A stretch of DNA of 64,000 nucleotides from Raphanus sativus (Eukaryota > Streptophyta > Magnoliopsida > Brassicales > Brassicaceae). Below the pieces are notes generated by a model that was not told where the DNA came from, ran no database searches, and saw only the letters and a program-made list of their open reading frames with translations. This document shows positions 23,401 to 34,500 of this stretch, piece after piece. Both the position numbers and the translations under genes were made by a program. Position 1 is the first letter of the stretch; every line of letters starts with the position of its first letter. The stretch spans positions 13,020,001 to 13,084,000 of the forward strand of contig NC_079516.1 of NCBI RefSeq assembly GCF_000801105.2, in the 5' to 3' direction.

Positions 23401-23560
23401 CAACAGGTTCAGAGGCATGAAAGGGCTAGACCAGAGCCAGAGCCAGAACCAGGAAGCTATGGTCTCTTCTAACAACACATCATCACTCAACTTTGGTGAT
23501 AACAACGGTTTCTTTAGCAATGGGGTTGATGAAAGCATGGAGTATCCTTGGAAGGCATGA
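20410..23560 (+). CDS. SLK2: SEUSS-like transcriptional adaptor (SLK2-like)
   Basis: Eight coding exons: 20410-21246, 21332-21463, 21790-21838, 21932-22215, 22295-22395, 22476-22569, 22643-22712, 22809-23560, giving 772 residues (AtSLK2 is about 816, from memory). The N-terminus has poly-Gly and Ser-rich stretches. A basic ARKKPR motif near 160 may be a nuclear signal, followed by a long Gln-rich region (about 175-260). The LIM-domain-binding (LDB1/SEUSS) dimerisation domain runs about 265-545 (CARRLMQYLYHQRQRP, IVYWRKFVNEYFSPRAKKRW, WQCDLCGSKSG, FDVLPRLNEIKFASGVIDELL). The C-terminus is Gln/Ser/Asn-rich. Known for the family: SEUSS/SLK proteins pair with LEUNIG-type co-repressors in the nucleus to control floral and embryonic patterning. 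Intact, no frameshift seen. Confidence 0.93.
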
Positions 23561-24039
23561 TGAGGAGGAGAAGCTGGTAGTTTAGTCTATGTTTGTCTTT
23601 TTGTAAAGAACTGAGAGTACTAAAAGACTTAGAGACCATCTTTAGGTTATGTGAATCTCTTGAGGAGAGTTCTCATCAAATGTTAACTTTGTCCACCTGG
23701 TGGTGTTGCTGAACTCTTAGAGAAAAGCTTCTGTTTTTATGAGGTTATATTGGAAAATGTTGACTAATTCTGGAAAAAGGAAGAATGTTTGTTCTTCAAG
23801 AACTCAGATTTTTGTATCTTCACATTCTCTGTTAGTCTAAGTATACTTTAATGTTTTTTGTATAGGCTCAGATTTGGATACGTATGTTGATGCTGTGACG
23901 AAAGCTCTCTGCTTTACAGTCTATAAAACTTAAATCTCTGTGCTTTCGTTGCTAAATAGGAACTAAAAATACTTGTAGTAAAGATTCTGATGTCAAAAGC
24001 TTTACACTTTGAGCTGAAAAATCACATCTTTATCAATTA
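23561..24039. other. SLK2 3' UTR and short spacer
   Basis: Non-coding; the SLK2 3' UTR probably ends within this stretch. No other feature seen. Confidence 0.5.
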
Positions 24040-24893
24040 CCTTGTGACTCTTTCTTGCCTATAGCGGCTCTTCAGCGTTGCATTGAAATGGTTCATTCAT
24101 TACACAGGTTTTAAGTGGTAAAAGGATACTTTTTTAATCTCTTTTCTTATTAGATTTAGATGGAAACGTTTTGTGTTGTTATTGTCTTCCATATCTATCC
24201 TCTAGGTTCTTATAAGAAGTATGTTAGTGGCTCAAATCTAGATTTATATATGAGTTAAATCTGAAAACTGCATTTGGATTAAAAGATATTATTTGTTTTC
24301 CCATTATCTTTCTGCCTAATTTAAACAGGTGGGGGCACATCCATCGTTGTAGCAACAGTTTTGATCCGGTCATCAACAGTTCCTCTCTTTATCAAACAAA
24401 TGAAAGACACCACAAAGTTATCCTGCTTTGTTCAAAGAGTAAGCTGCTTTTTTTTTTCTTTTGTAAATTTAAAAGTAACTGAGATAGGTTTCTGAAAGAA
24501 TCCAAACCCATATGTTCCACATAAAAATACACTCTACTCTGTTTATGATATACAGATGTGGTGTCACTCCATTCACTCCAAATGAAAGGGATGTTGATTC
24601 AGGGACCTCTGTTCATCTGCTTCTTCCACATAAATACACTCTATGCTGGCGATGTTTCTTTTAGTCTCACTCAATACCTGAGCTACCTCCACCTCCTCCA
24701 GGTCAACAACCTTCCTTTGACCTGTTTGCAGCTCTCAAAGAAAATGAAGGCCATGACACAGGACTGTACACAGCACAAGACAGGATCACCTTCGCCAGTA
24801 GTAAACCTTTGTCATCGTTCAGTAAGAGGGTCAAGGCTTTGGAGAGCCAAGTTAAGGGAAGGAGGAAGAATAACAGCAGCAAGAAGAGATGAT
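24040..24893 (+). pseudogene. OXA1 (mitochondrial inner-membrane insertase) pseudogene
   Basis: Scattered fragments follow the order of plant OXA1. 24040-24108 reads DSFLPIAALQRCIEMVHS. 24327-24420, after a small insertion, reads SIVVATVLIRSSTVPLFIKQ and then MKDTTKL. 24557-24630 reads CGVTPFTP, then in another frame MKGMLIQGPLFICFF. 24680-24893 reads PELPPPPGQQPSFDLFAAL, KKMKAMTQD and SKRVKALESQVKGRRK in shifting frames. At least three frameshifts are present, the substrate-binding middle of the insertase is missing, and the 5' exons are absent. The Arabidopsis counterpart (At5g62050, from memory) lies in the same interval, so this is probably a decayed orthologue rather than a transposed copy. 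Confidence 0.85.
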
Positions 24894-25866
24894 CCGTTTT
24901 ACTGTTTTTTGTTAGGGGGCTTAAAGGAAAAGAGATAGTAAAAGCTTTTGATTCACGTGTCTAAAAATATCTCTAATGTAATGGCACATTATTTTTCACT
25001 CTATAATTTACACTAAAACAAAGTGACTCTATTATAGAATAACTTTTGCTCCAATGGTACACTCTATAATAGAATTACTCTTTAACTCCAAATATAGAGT
25101 AAAAGAGTGACATTCCTCTATATATCACTATATTATAGAATAACTATATTATAGAGTATACCATTGGACCAAAAGTTACTCTATAATAGAGTCACTCCAT
25201 TTTTAATGTAAATTATAGAGTAAAAAATAGTGTACCATTAGAAATGCTCTAAGAAAATGAGAACAACTTTATACTTCATAGTTTGTTACTCATTTTTGAA
25301 GAAACTAATTGAGCAATTTAGTAAATAAATAATCGTCATTACAAATCGTCAACATAATAAATTATCTTCTCCCTTTCAAAAAAAATGTTTTAGAATTTTC
25401 ACACATTAAAAACATATTAAAAGTTAACTATAAATGTATTATTTTATAATTAACTATGTTAATGAACACAACTAATTACTTTGAAAAGTAGTTATCTTCT
25501 TAAAACAATTTTGTAAAAAAAAAAAGATCTTAAAAGAGTACAATTTATATAGGAACATGTCCTTAAGTTGGAGAGTTGCAAGTTATACCTGTCTGACTAA
25601 AATAATTATCGAATCTGGAGAATCTAATGTTCCAAATTCCAATTTCATCAAATATTTAATGGTTTTCAGAACGAAAAAATAAATAAAAGTCCAAAAGGGA
25701 AAGTACAGAAAAATCTATTGAAAATAAATCACAGAAAAGGAGCGATTAATCAAAAACAAACTGTTAAGAGAAGAAAGTCAAAAAGATTAATTGATAGAAA
25801 CTTCTCGAAAGACATATAGGACACGTGCTGACTGTCTGAAAGCTTAACACATTTAATCTGAGCCGT
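24894..25866. other. Spacer between the OXA1 pseudogene and HSFB2A
   Basis: Holds a Tourist-like MITE (24965-25249) and AT-rich DNA that includes the HSFB2A 3' flank. No gene seen. Confidence 0.6.
24965..25249. mobile_element. Tourist-like MITE (copy 2)
   Basis: Flanked by TAA (24962-24964 and 25250-25252). The ends are inverted (AAATATCTCTAATG against CATTAGAAATGCTC). The interior CTATAATAGAGT runs resemble the element at 312-654. Confidence 0.72.
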
Positions 25867-26684
25867 TTAATTACAGACTCTCTGATTGGCTAGAAGATTA
25901 TAGTGTCTCAGCCACGGCGTCTCCCCTCCTCCTATCGCCGCCGTCTTCACCTGAGAAGCTCCTTCACTTCTCGTCCGTTTCAGTCCTATCGAAACACCAA
26001 ACAGCCTCGGGCTCGCTTCTTCCTCAACCTCCACGTGTTGACTGCTACTAGATCCGGCGTAGGTCGACATGAGCGTAAAGATGTTACCGTAGAGAGACTT
26101 CATCTGAGTGAGGTCACGGTTAAGCTGTATGTTCTGACTCCGAAGCCTCTCGTTCTCCTCCAACAGCTCAACGGACAAACCACCGCACGGAGACATGGTT
26201 TGATCTTCTCCTGAGCTACTCGACGGAGACACGACGGCTTTCTCAGGCTGCTGATGCGGAGGAGAAACAGCTGCTTGATGATGAGGGTTCAGTTTCCGAC
26301 GCTGGATGTCGCGGAGGAGACGCTTCTCTCCTCTCCTGAAGGAGTCGTTTGAGAACTCCCACCGATCCGGTACGACTTTCTTGAACCCCTGCGAACCGGA
26401 ACCAGGATTAAACCGAAGAACAATACAAATAGACAAAACAAAACCGAAGATAGACAGTCACGTACATAAGTGTTGAGCTGGCGGACGAAGCTGGAGAAGT
26501 TGCTGTGTTTGAAGTGTTTAGGAAGCAAGTCTTTGGCGAAGTCTGTCGGGTTCCAGACGACGAAGGAGGAACCATCTTCGTTCCATGATATAACGTCGTT
26601 GATGGATGGCTCTTCCACGAGGTTAAAGGTTTTGGTAAGAAACGGCGTCAGGGCAGTTCTCTGAGATTCACCGTTAGACATCAT
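25867..26684 (-). CDS. HSFB2A: Class B heat shock transcription factor (HSFB2A-like)
   Basis: Two exons: 26466-26684 and 25867-26388, giving 246 residues. The single intron splits the DNA-binding domain after LNTY, the conserved HSF position. The HSF domain covers residues 10-103 ([62 protein letters not shown]). An HR-A/B coiled coil follows ([26 protein letters not shown]). Near the end is the LFGV repressor motif with adjacent basic residues ([13 protein letters not shown]). Known for the family: class B HSFs lack an activation domain and repress or tune heat-response genes. AtHSFB2A is about 299 residues (from memory), so this copy is shorter. The start offers two adjacent ATGs. A perfect heat-shock element lies upstream. 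Confidence 0.9.
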
Positions 26685-27487
26685 TTTCAGATAAAAGATT
26701 GCGAGTTTGGAAGGTTACCATTTAGAAACAAAGACAAAAAGCGTGCTTTAAAGTCACGAAAGAAGAAGAGAGAGGAAGGTCGAGAAGCTGCTTATTGTTT
26801 TTAAATTGCTTCACGAAACTTCTTCTCCATGTTTATTCCATCATTTTCTGTGTCCATAGTGGTGGGCCATTTACTTTATCCCGTTTTTATTATTTGGGAG
26901 ATTATAAAATACTCTTCACTAACATAACTAGAAATGGCATACGTTTCAAGGTAAGGATGGCCTGTTACTTTTTATAGAACCATACAAAACCCATACCAAA
27001 TGGCCAGACCAAAATGAGTAGATAGAATACTGTTTAATTTTTTCTAAAAACCTTATGTACATTGTCCATCAATAATATATATAAAACAATAAAAAGACTT
27101 TAAAGAGATCTCTGCAAGAGATTTAAAAAACTAAATAACAAAGAACCGAGACCAACCTCCATCTAACAACTCCAACCATCATTTCTACTACTTATGAAAG
27201 AGCCTTTCATATTCTACCTATATTAAATACCTATATATAACCCCCTTTTGTTCACTTTATTATTATTCGATATTAATAGGGTGGTGTTGCTAAAATATTC
27301 TAAACGGTGACAAAATACTCCAAAAATTGCAACTCTCTTTTTCTCCAGGCTCCACCATCAACCTCTCCTCCTGATTTGGGTTTCTACGTCTCCCTGCGTT
27401 ACAAAAACACCAAATATAATTTCTATATGGTACTGATATAAACTTGGTTCTCTGTCTCCTTTGTCTGTCTCGTGATATGTTCTGTTA
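26685..27487. other. HSFB2A promoter and ARF2 3' flank
   Basis: Holds the HSFB2A 5' UTR and promoter with a heat-shock element, then AT-rich sequence downstream of ARF2. No gene seen. Confidence 0.6.
26810..26822. promoter_or_regulatory. Perfect heat-shock element
   Basis: TTCACGAAACTTC, three alternating NTTCN/NGAAN units, about 126 bp upstream of the HSFB2A start codon. This is the binding site of HSF trimers, consistent with heat induction or feedback control of this gene. Confidence 0.72.
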
Positions 27488-30400
27488 TTAGTTAAGAAGC
27501 ATGCATACCTCGGCTTGTAGTTGGTTCTTTTGGTTCAAGAGTTCGCTGGACAATGAAGGATTCGATGCAGACTTGGCGTCCTTTGCATCTGATCCTTCCC
27601 CAACAACTGCTACTTCTTCCTCACTCCTACAGCTTAGAGTTCCCGAGTTCATCTTCATGACTACCTCTTTCGTGTATATGAAGATCTTGCGAACCATGCA
27701 ACAAAACTCCCTGTGCATCAGTAATAATATTATCAGTGTTATAAAGAAAGAACACCACAGATATACATTGACGAATAGGAGATTGAATTATTGAAAAAAA
27801 CTGCAAAATCTTACTGCCATGGATCGTCTCCAACGAGCATCATATCATCTTCATCATCTGTGTAAACTACCAGCCAATCCTTCTTACGAGCCATCAACTC
27901 TCCATTGAACTCAAACAGCATATCCAATTCAGCTATTAACTCCTCGTAGTTCTGGAACTTTGAGAGATCCACTGACCGGCCAAGCACAATCCCCTGCTTG
28001 TGAACCTTTTCAAAATAAAACCAAAGTGTGGTGTATATTAGTCAATAGTTTCTTCAAGGGTTCCTACAAGCTCATAATAGCAAAGAAAACTCACCTTTGT
28101 GCAACTCCTACTTGAGTTTGTTTTACAATGACCGTCCTTTGCTTGGGATGGTTTGCTTTGTTCACGATGATCATTTGTCGATTTTGACCCTTTTGAGTGA
28201 TCAGAAAGATCCTGAACCCTCGGAGATGCCAGCTGTGTAAACCCAGAGGTCTCATTCAACTTGTTTCTCTGAGACATAGTTGAATCGGTCTTATTGACGT
28301 TGTTGACCAGAGGAATGCCAAAAAGCCTGCAGTTCCCGTCTCCTGGCTTTGCCGTCTCCTCTTGAACCACCGCAGGTTGTTTCGTCACATTCTCCCTAGC
28401 CTGAGCTTGTGCCTGAGCTTGCGTTTGAGCATGAACCGCTTCCTCAAAATAATTCAAAGCACGGGGACGTATTGGCCAGTTACTACCAGCAGTCTCAGTC
28501 GTCAGAGCATGAAGCACTGGATATTCCCCATATCTGGCATTACCTTGACCTTGGGTGAAAGAGGCATCAGATGCTGCGGGGATCTTAGGAGATTCATGTA
28601 ACTTCAGGGAAAGACCAGAGTGCATCATCTGCCACTGGTTAGCAAGATAATCAAATTTGGCATCCTGTTCACTAAGGATTTTCTTTGCAGTCACTGAGGG
28701 TGATGATGAATGGTTGTCATAAAATGGTATTTGATGACCATGGGACGGATCTCCGTTCGCCCCAAAGCCAGAAAGCAAATCCGTGTAACTCGCTTCATGC
28801 CTGCCTGAGGACATCCAGTTATCATATCTTCTAGAAGCCACATCAACCTTGTCATCATCCGCTGAGGATTGCCACACAACAGAAGTTTCAGGAGCATCAC
28901 ACTCTGCACTCTCAGTATGCTTTGTTCTCAAGGTCGGGTATTCTTGACCTTGCAAGACCCTTGAAAGTCCACTTGCCGGTAGAGGGTATAAATTTGCCTT
29001 AGATGAGCCTGTTATGTGGACAATGAATTAGTCTTCCACTTTTAACGAGTTTGCACACACTAATATTGTCAGTAAAGAAGACTTTTACCTTCTTTTATGT
29101 GCATGGAAGAGTCAGGAGATGAAGGAGCCATATTAGATCTGGGCCTCTTAGGCCTAGCCATGGGGACAGGACTCAAAGCGGGAGGAGCAAGAGCTGGCTC
29201 TATTTTCCACGGAGATACTCTTTCAGGGCGAGGAATAGTAGAAGTCTCATCCCATCTTACCTGAAAGAAAATTGAGCATTTAGCATTTATCACACTAGCA
29301 GTGCCAAAAAAAAAAAAAAAAAAAAAGCATTTATCACACTATAACACTAATCTTGATCTTCTTCTGGGAACTAGATCATCTATACCTTGAGGGATCGCCA
29401 CTTTGATTTTGCCCAACTCCTGGGGTCAGAGTCTTCAATCCCAACAATTGTGCCAGTAAACCTAATACAAGTCAATACAGTCAGTGAGCTTCGCCTTCCA
29501 CAGTATACAACATATAATGGAATACCCGTAAGACAGTGAAAACTTTACCTCTGCTCAGGAGCCTCTTCGCCTTCAAATCTCATTTTAAACCTCATGCCTA
29601 TGGAGTAGTTTTTCTTCACAGACTCCATATACTGATCAAACGGAACAATAAACTCAGATGGACTGGTCCTGTCGCAAACAAAACCCCAATGCAAGAACAA
29701 TTAGTAAGACATCAGACATTGAGACCAAAAAAAAAAAGCAAAGGCTCAAAGCTGTCATGTTAGCTAGAACAAAACGAACAAAACCTTGGTTTATAGTAGA
29801 CTGTAAACATGGTTCCAGTTGAAATGGCGTGCCACGCGGTGGCCAACACTCCGAGATGCATGCTGTGGCTCGATATAACAGAGGATGGCACATTTCCCTG
29901 TTGTCGCATTGCACGCCTAACACCCACACGTAATTCTCCATTCTCACCTCTACACAAGAACTAAATATTTCAAACCAAACGGACAAAGAAAAAAGAAACT
30001 GACGCAAAACAAATTGAAGAATATCATGAAGATAAAAAAATAAATAGACAAACCTTAGAAATATAAATGCATCGCCTGCAACCAACCTCTTTGAGCTAAC
30101 AAACACGCTCCATCCACTCTGAAGCAAATGTCTCCGTGGTTGACCTGGTAATGGTATAACATCAACAACCAAGTGTTTGAGTACACAAAGTAACAGAAAA
30201 CAAAATACTCCCTCTGTTTCATATTATAAGTAGTTTTAGAGAAAAAAGTTTGTTTCAATATAAGTTGTTCTCACATGTTTTTTTTAATAATTGTATAACC
30301 AATAAAATAACACATGTTTTTTAATAATTGGTTAAATTTATATATTAAATGATACTTTTTGAAAAAAATAACAAATTTCTTAATATTGATGACTTTAACT

Positions 30401-31522
30401 AAATCTACTTAACATATAGAAACAGAGGGAGTACAAAAAAATACAAAAATCCTATACCTCGGAAAATATGCCTGAAACGCCACTCATTTGCATGCAAATC
30501 TTTTGCAACCAACTCCTGAGTAGGAGGTTGAAGTGACATATCCTGTAAAAAGAAATAAAAGAAACAAAGCCTGAATTAAAAGACCATCTTGAAACAAAAT
30601 TCAAGGAAAACAGATAACTGAAACACCAACCAGAGGTGGGAGACACTCATCCGCATGCCGCCTCAGCACAGAAAACCCACCATGTGTACTCGTATCAGAC
30701 GCAGTCAAGGTTTTGCAGAACGAGTGCACCTGAAACCTCGGAGGCGGTGGAAGAGGTGGCGCCTCTTTCTCAATCGCATTCTCATCTTGCTGTAAGAAAA
30801 AGAAACAAACAAAAACTTTGAAAAATAAGATCATACTATACACTCACTCATAATTAAAAAAAACAAAGCATACATTAGGCTCGGGAAGAAGAGTGATCTG
30901 CGCATAAACTTCGTCGGTGTCTACCTCTGCCTGTAAAAAAAAAAACTATAGTTAGACTCAAAAAACAAAACTTTTTACCAATGAATTGAGAGAAGAAGAA
31001 AGACTCTACCTTCAAATCAACGTTAATGACTCGACAAAGAAGCTTAGAAGGAAGATCATAAAGAGGCATCTGATGCTCAGCCGCCTGGTTAGTCGATGCC
31101 TCCACCTAACCACCACACAAAAAACGACAAATTTTTTTTAAAAAGATTAGAAAAATAAATAAATAAATAAATAAAAGATTGAAAAATCAGACCTGCTCGA
31201 TGTGTCCCTGAGGGAAGTAGAAGACTCTATCATCTCGTCTTGGAACCGTCACGAGCGGACCTGCACAAGCGTGCCACAGCTCTCTATAGATAGCAGCTTC
31301 TTGATCAACTACACACATAAGCAGACCAAATAAAAGTCAGTCTATAAACCAAAACCAAAGCTAATTAAAAAAGTATATATAAAAAGTCAGAAACGGTAGA
31401 CTGGACTTACCAACACGGTTTAAATGACTATTTTGCCCTTCTCCTGCCACCACGACCACGGAGGATACGGCGTCGTTTTCTCCTCCGTGATGATGATTAC
31501 CTTTCACTGAACTCGTCATCAT
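27488..31522 (-). CDS. ARF2: Auxin response factor 2
   Basis: Fourteen exons, 5' to 3': 31411-31522, 31193-31308, 31010-31105, 30874-30930, 30631-30789, 30458-30542, 30054-30144, 29785-29949, 29549-29668, 29386-29461, 29089-29260, 28095-29008, 27815-28005, 27488-27710. They join in frame to 858 residues (AtARF2 859, from memory). The B3 DNA-binding domain is at about 148-252 ([35 protein letters not shown]). The ARF domain is at about 275-358. The middle region is Ser/Pro/Gln-rich (a repressor-type ARF). The PB1 oligomerisation domain is at about 725-810 ([36 protein letters not shown]). The N-terminus is short (MMTSSVKGN). ARF2 represses auxin-responsive genes and limits cell division and organ size. 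The last residues differ from Arabidopsis, probably by a frameshift. An intron carries a Stowaway MITE and exon 12 a tasiR-ARF site. Confidence 0.95.
28940..28960 (-). promoter_or_regulatory. tasiR-ARF (TAS3 siRNA) target site in ARF2 mRNA
   Basis: The minus strand (mRNA sense) reads GGGTCTTGCAAGGTCAAGAA, encoding RVLQGQE. The plus strand is therefore nearly the TAS3-derived tasiR-ARF sequence, with one G:U-compatible difference. Known: tasiR-ARF targets ARF2, ARF3 and ARF4. Confidence 0.85.
30208..30431. mobile_element. Stowaway-like MITE in an ARF2 intron
   Basis: Ends CTCCCTCTGTTTCATAT and the inverse (TAGAAACAGAGGGAG), flanked by TA (30206-30207 and 30432-30433), as expected for Tc1/mariner-derived Stowaway elements. 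It lies in the intron between exons 6 and 7 of ARF2 and does not touch the splice sites. Confidence 0.85.
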
Positions 31523-34500
31523 ACCAACAGCTCAGCTCAGATCTGCTTCATCTGGTGTCAAAAACAAGCAAACGAAAACGACACTAGAATCTGCGTTTCA
31601 CTTGATTCTTCTCTTTCGTCTCTAATTCTCTCAATCACCAGCTTCCTCTTAACATTACCAGTGAGATTAAACCCTAGAAATCGAACGAGCAAGCCACTCA
31701 AATTCAAACCTCGATTCAGAGATAATAACACCTCTCTTTCTCTCTCTCTCTACACTCGCTTATCGGAGTCGGGACGGTTGTTGTTCATCGACGACGACGA
31801 GCCTAGTGACTTTGTTTCTCTCTCTTCTTCTCTCTAGTTTCTCTCTCTTTTCTTTTTTTTGGTGTGTGTGTTTTGTTTTTCTGGGTGTGAGGCGACCAAA
31901 GGCTTAACCACGGAGTAAAGTTTTCAACCGCGGTGAACTTCTAAGTTCTAACCATATGGTAAACCGGTATTCGCCGGTTAGTTTTCCCCTTTCACACTGG
32001 CTATTCCCGGTTTTGTAACCATTTTCGGGGGACCAGGGTCTTCGAGACCTCACAATGCCAAAGACAAGTCACGATTTTTTTATTTTATTTTTCTTTTTTT
32101 TCATTTTTATTAATATACCGTCGCGTCGTAGAATAATAAATTTTTTGATCCGTCAAAACTGATTTCGAATATTTTGATATTTGCCGTAATCCATATTTTC
32201 AAAATACAGAAAATTAGTTTTATATTATTATATACATATGAATATATTTATAAATAATCATAATTATTTAGTTTATGTACTAGTTATAGAATTTTAATAT
32301 CTTTTAAAAAATTAATTTTTACATATCTAAATCCAAATATTCACAGATAATACAATATTTAAATAGATATCCGAAAACCACATATCTAGTTCCAAATATT
32401 AAATTTACGGGTTCTGTATTTCATGCCCTCAAACTTTTTCGTTTGTTTAGATCTGTCCCACAAATATCATTGTTTTTTTTAACTTTGGATAATTATGCTA
32501 TTACAAACTACAAAAATATTACAGAAGATTTTACAGCCGACAATTATATATGTCATTGACTGCATCACCTCACTTGAACCATCCTATCGGATCCATGTTT
32601 GACGGTATTCCTTGCGACATGCTGCAAAATCTCTTGTAAGCATTTTTTCTCTTAATTCGCATAATTTCGTCTTTATTGTGATTCGAAACATATATTTTTT
32701 GGTGTAGAAGCATTAATGAATCTTTAGTCAAACCACTTGATCAAGGAACTTCCACTGAACTCTTAGCAAATATCATTGCTATATTTACTTTTTCTTTTGA
32801 AAAACAAATGAAGAAATAAATATTTTTACTTCATTGATTTATACAGTATGTTAGGTAATAACTTGAGGAACACGTAGTTGAAAATTAATCATCTGTTTGG
32901 ACCCTAAAAATACTTAAACCATCGGTTGAAACTAGGGGTAGAGGAAATAAAATGTGGTAATGAATTGTCTAGATGCTACTAATATAGATTAGCAAGAAAT
33001 AAACGCAAGCTTTACTTTTGTAGACGGGTCGCTAACTCGTCGGGCTTTTATTGGTGTTAAAGAGATAACGGTGTTTTTCACACAGAGCGTTTAATGAGAG
33101 AGGTGTTGTGTTTTCATTGGGAAATGGCCTTGTCGTGCTGTGAACAGGCAGGTCTGGGTGGACGTAGAGAGATAAGTGAAGGATGGCTACGTGGCACAAG
33201 ATAAAAAAAGCGTATTTTAGCATTCTCATATTTCAGGTGTCATTTTTAGAGATAGGCATAATATCCGCATCCAAAAAATCAAATACGGAACCGATCCAAA
33301 AATCAGGATACCACTAAATTCCGACCCGTCCTTCAAAATGTGGTGTATATGTTTGTGTTCGACTTTTTTTTTTAAAAAAAATAATTTTTATTTTTGCATT
33401 TTTTATAATCATATTTTTGTTTTAGTTAAAATCTATTCTAATTAAATTTAGAGCTTTTAATTTTATCTTTTAGAAAAGAAAAATAGTAGACCGATTAAAC
33501 ATATATCAATGGATCATGTTCCTGATTTAATAGAATGAATATCTCAGTTCATGTTTAAATATTCAAAAGGTTCTTTTTTTAAAACTAAAAAACCGGACTA
33601 TTTTTCAATACCAAAAAAAACAATATCTAAATGCTCATAAACATAATACAATGTTATACTCTTTTAGATCATTACTATTACCAGTGTCGTCTCAATTATT
33701 TATGAGCCTCGTTCAAAATATTTATGGGCCAAAAAAATATTAACAATATATTTAAATATTTAATGATGTAATAGAACAATTTAAAAGTTTATATCTCTAT
33801 TTATATATGTTTGACGTCTTTTGAAATTATAAACTCTAAATTTGATATATATCATTTCTAAAAAAATAAAGTTTTAGATTATAATTATATATTTTTTTCT
33901 TTAAAAGTAGTTTTTATTTTATTTGTAGATTCGAACCATATTCAACTACTCTACTTATTTATGCTATTAAATAATTTTGGCTATTACGTTTTATGGTTCT
34001 AAGTTACGACATATAATCAACTGTCCACAAGTGAATTGATCCGAATTCTTATATATTATATTTTTTTCTTTAATTTTTTATGTATGATCTTCATAATTAA
34101 ACATTTTCGGACTATCAATAACTAAAATGATCTTAACATTTTATACATTCATAAATATAATGGGGTGTGGGTCGGTTCTGATACTATACTAGATTTTACA
34201 GTGTTTCGAATCTATATATTTGTTAGTATTTTCTCAAAAAAAAAATTTAGGTCATTTCTTAATTTCCGAAGCGAGATATTTTCTTGAGCAATTACTATAG
34301 AAAGATAAATCGTCACTCAATGCTTCTGTAACTGTTCATATCGATGTTTTAGTAAGTTAGAAATGTCATTTTACAACAGTCCACGCAAAACGATTTCCGA
34401 TAAAATTCTTTAACAAAAACAATTATGATAATCATGCATCATGTAACGTATCATCGCATGGCAGTCCAGATGTTACGGATCCGCTCTTATAATGCGAGGC

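Noticed and set aside
24558..24938. 126-residue open frame downstream of SLK2
   Set aside because: It runs through OXA1 pseudogene fragments in a mixture of frames; only parts match and the frame is accidental.
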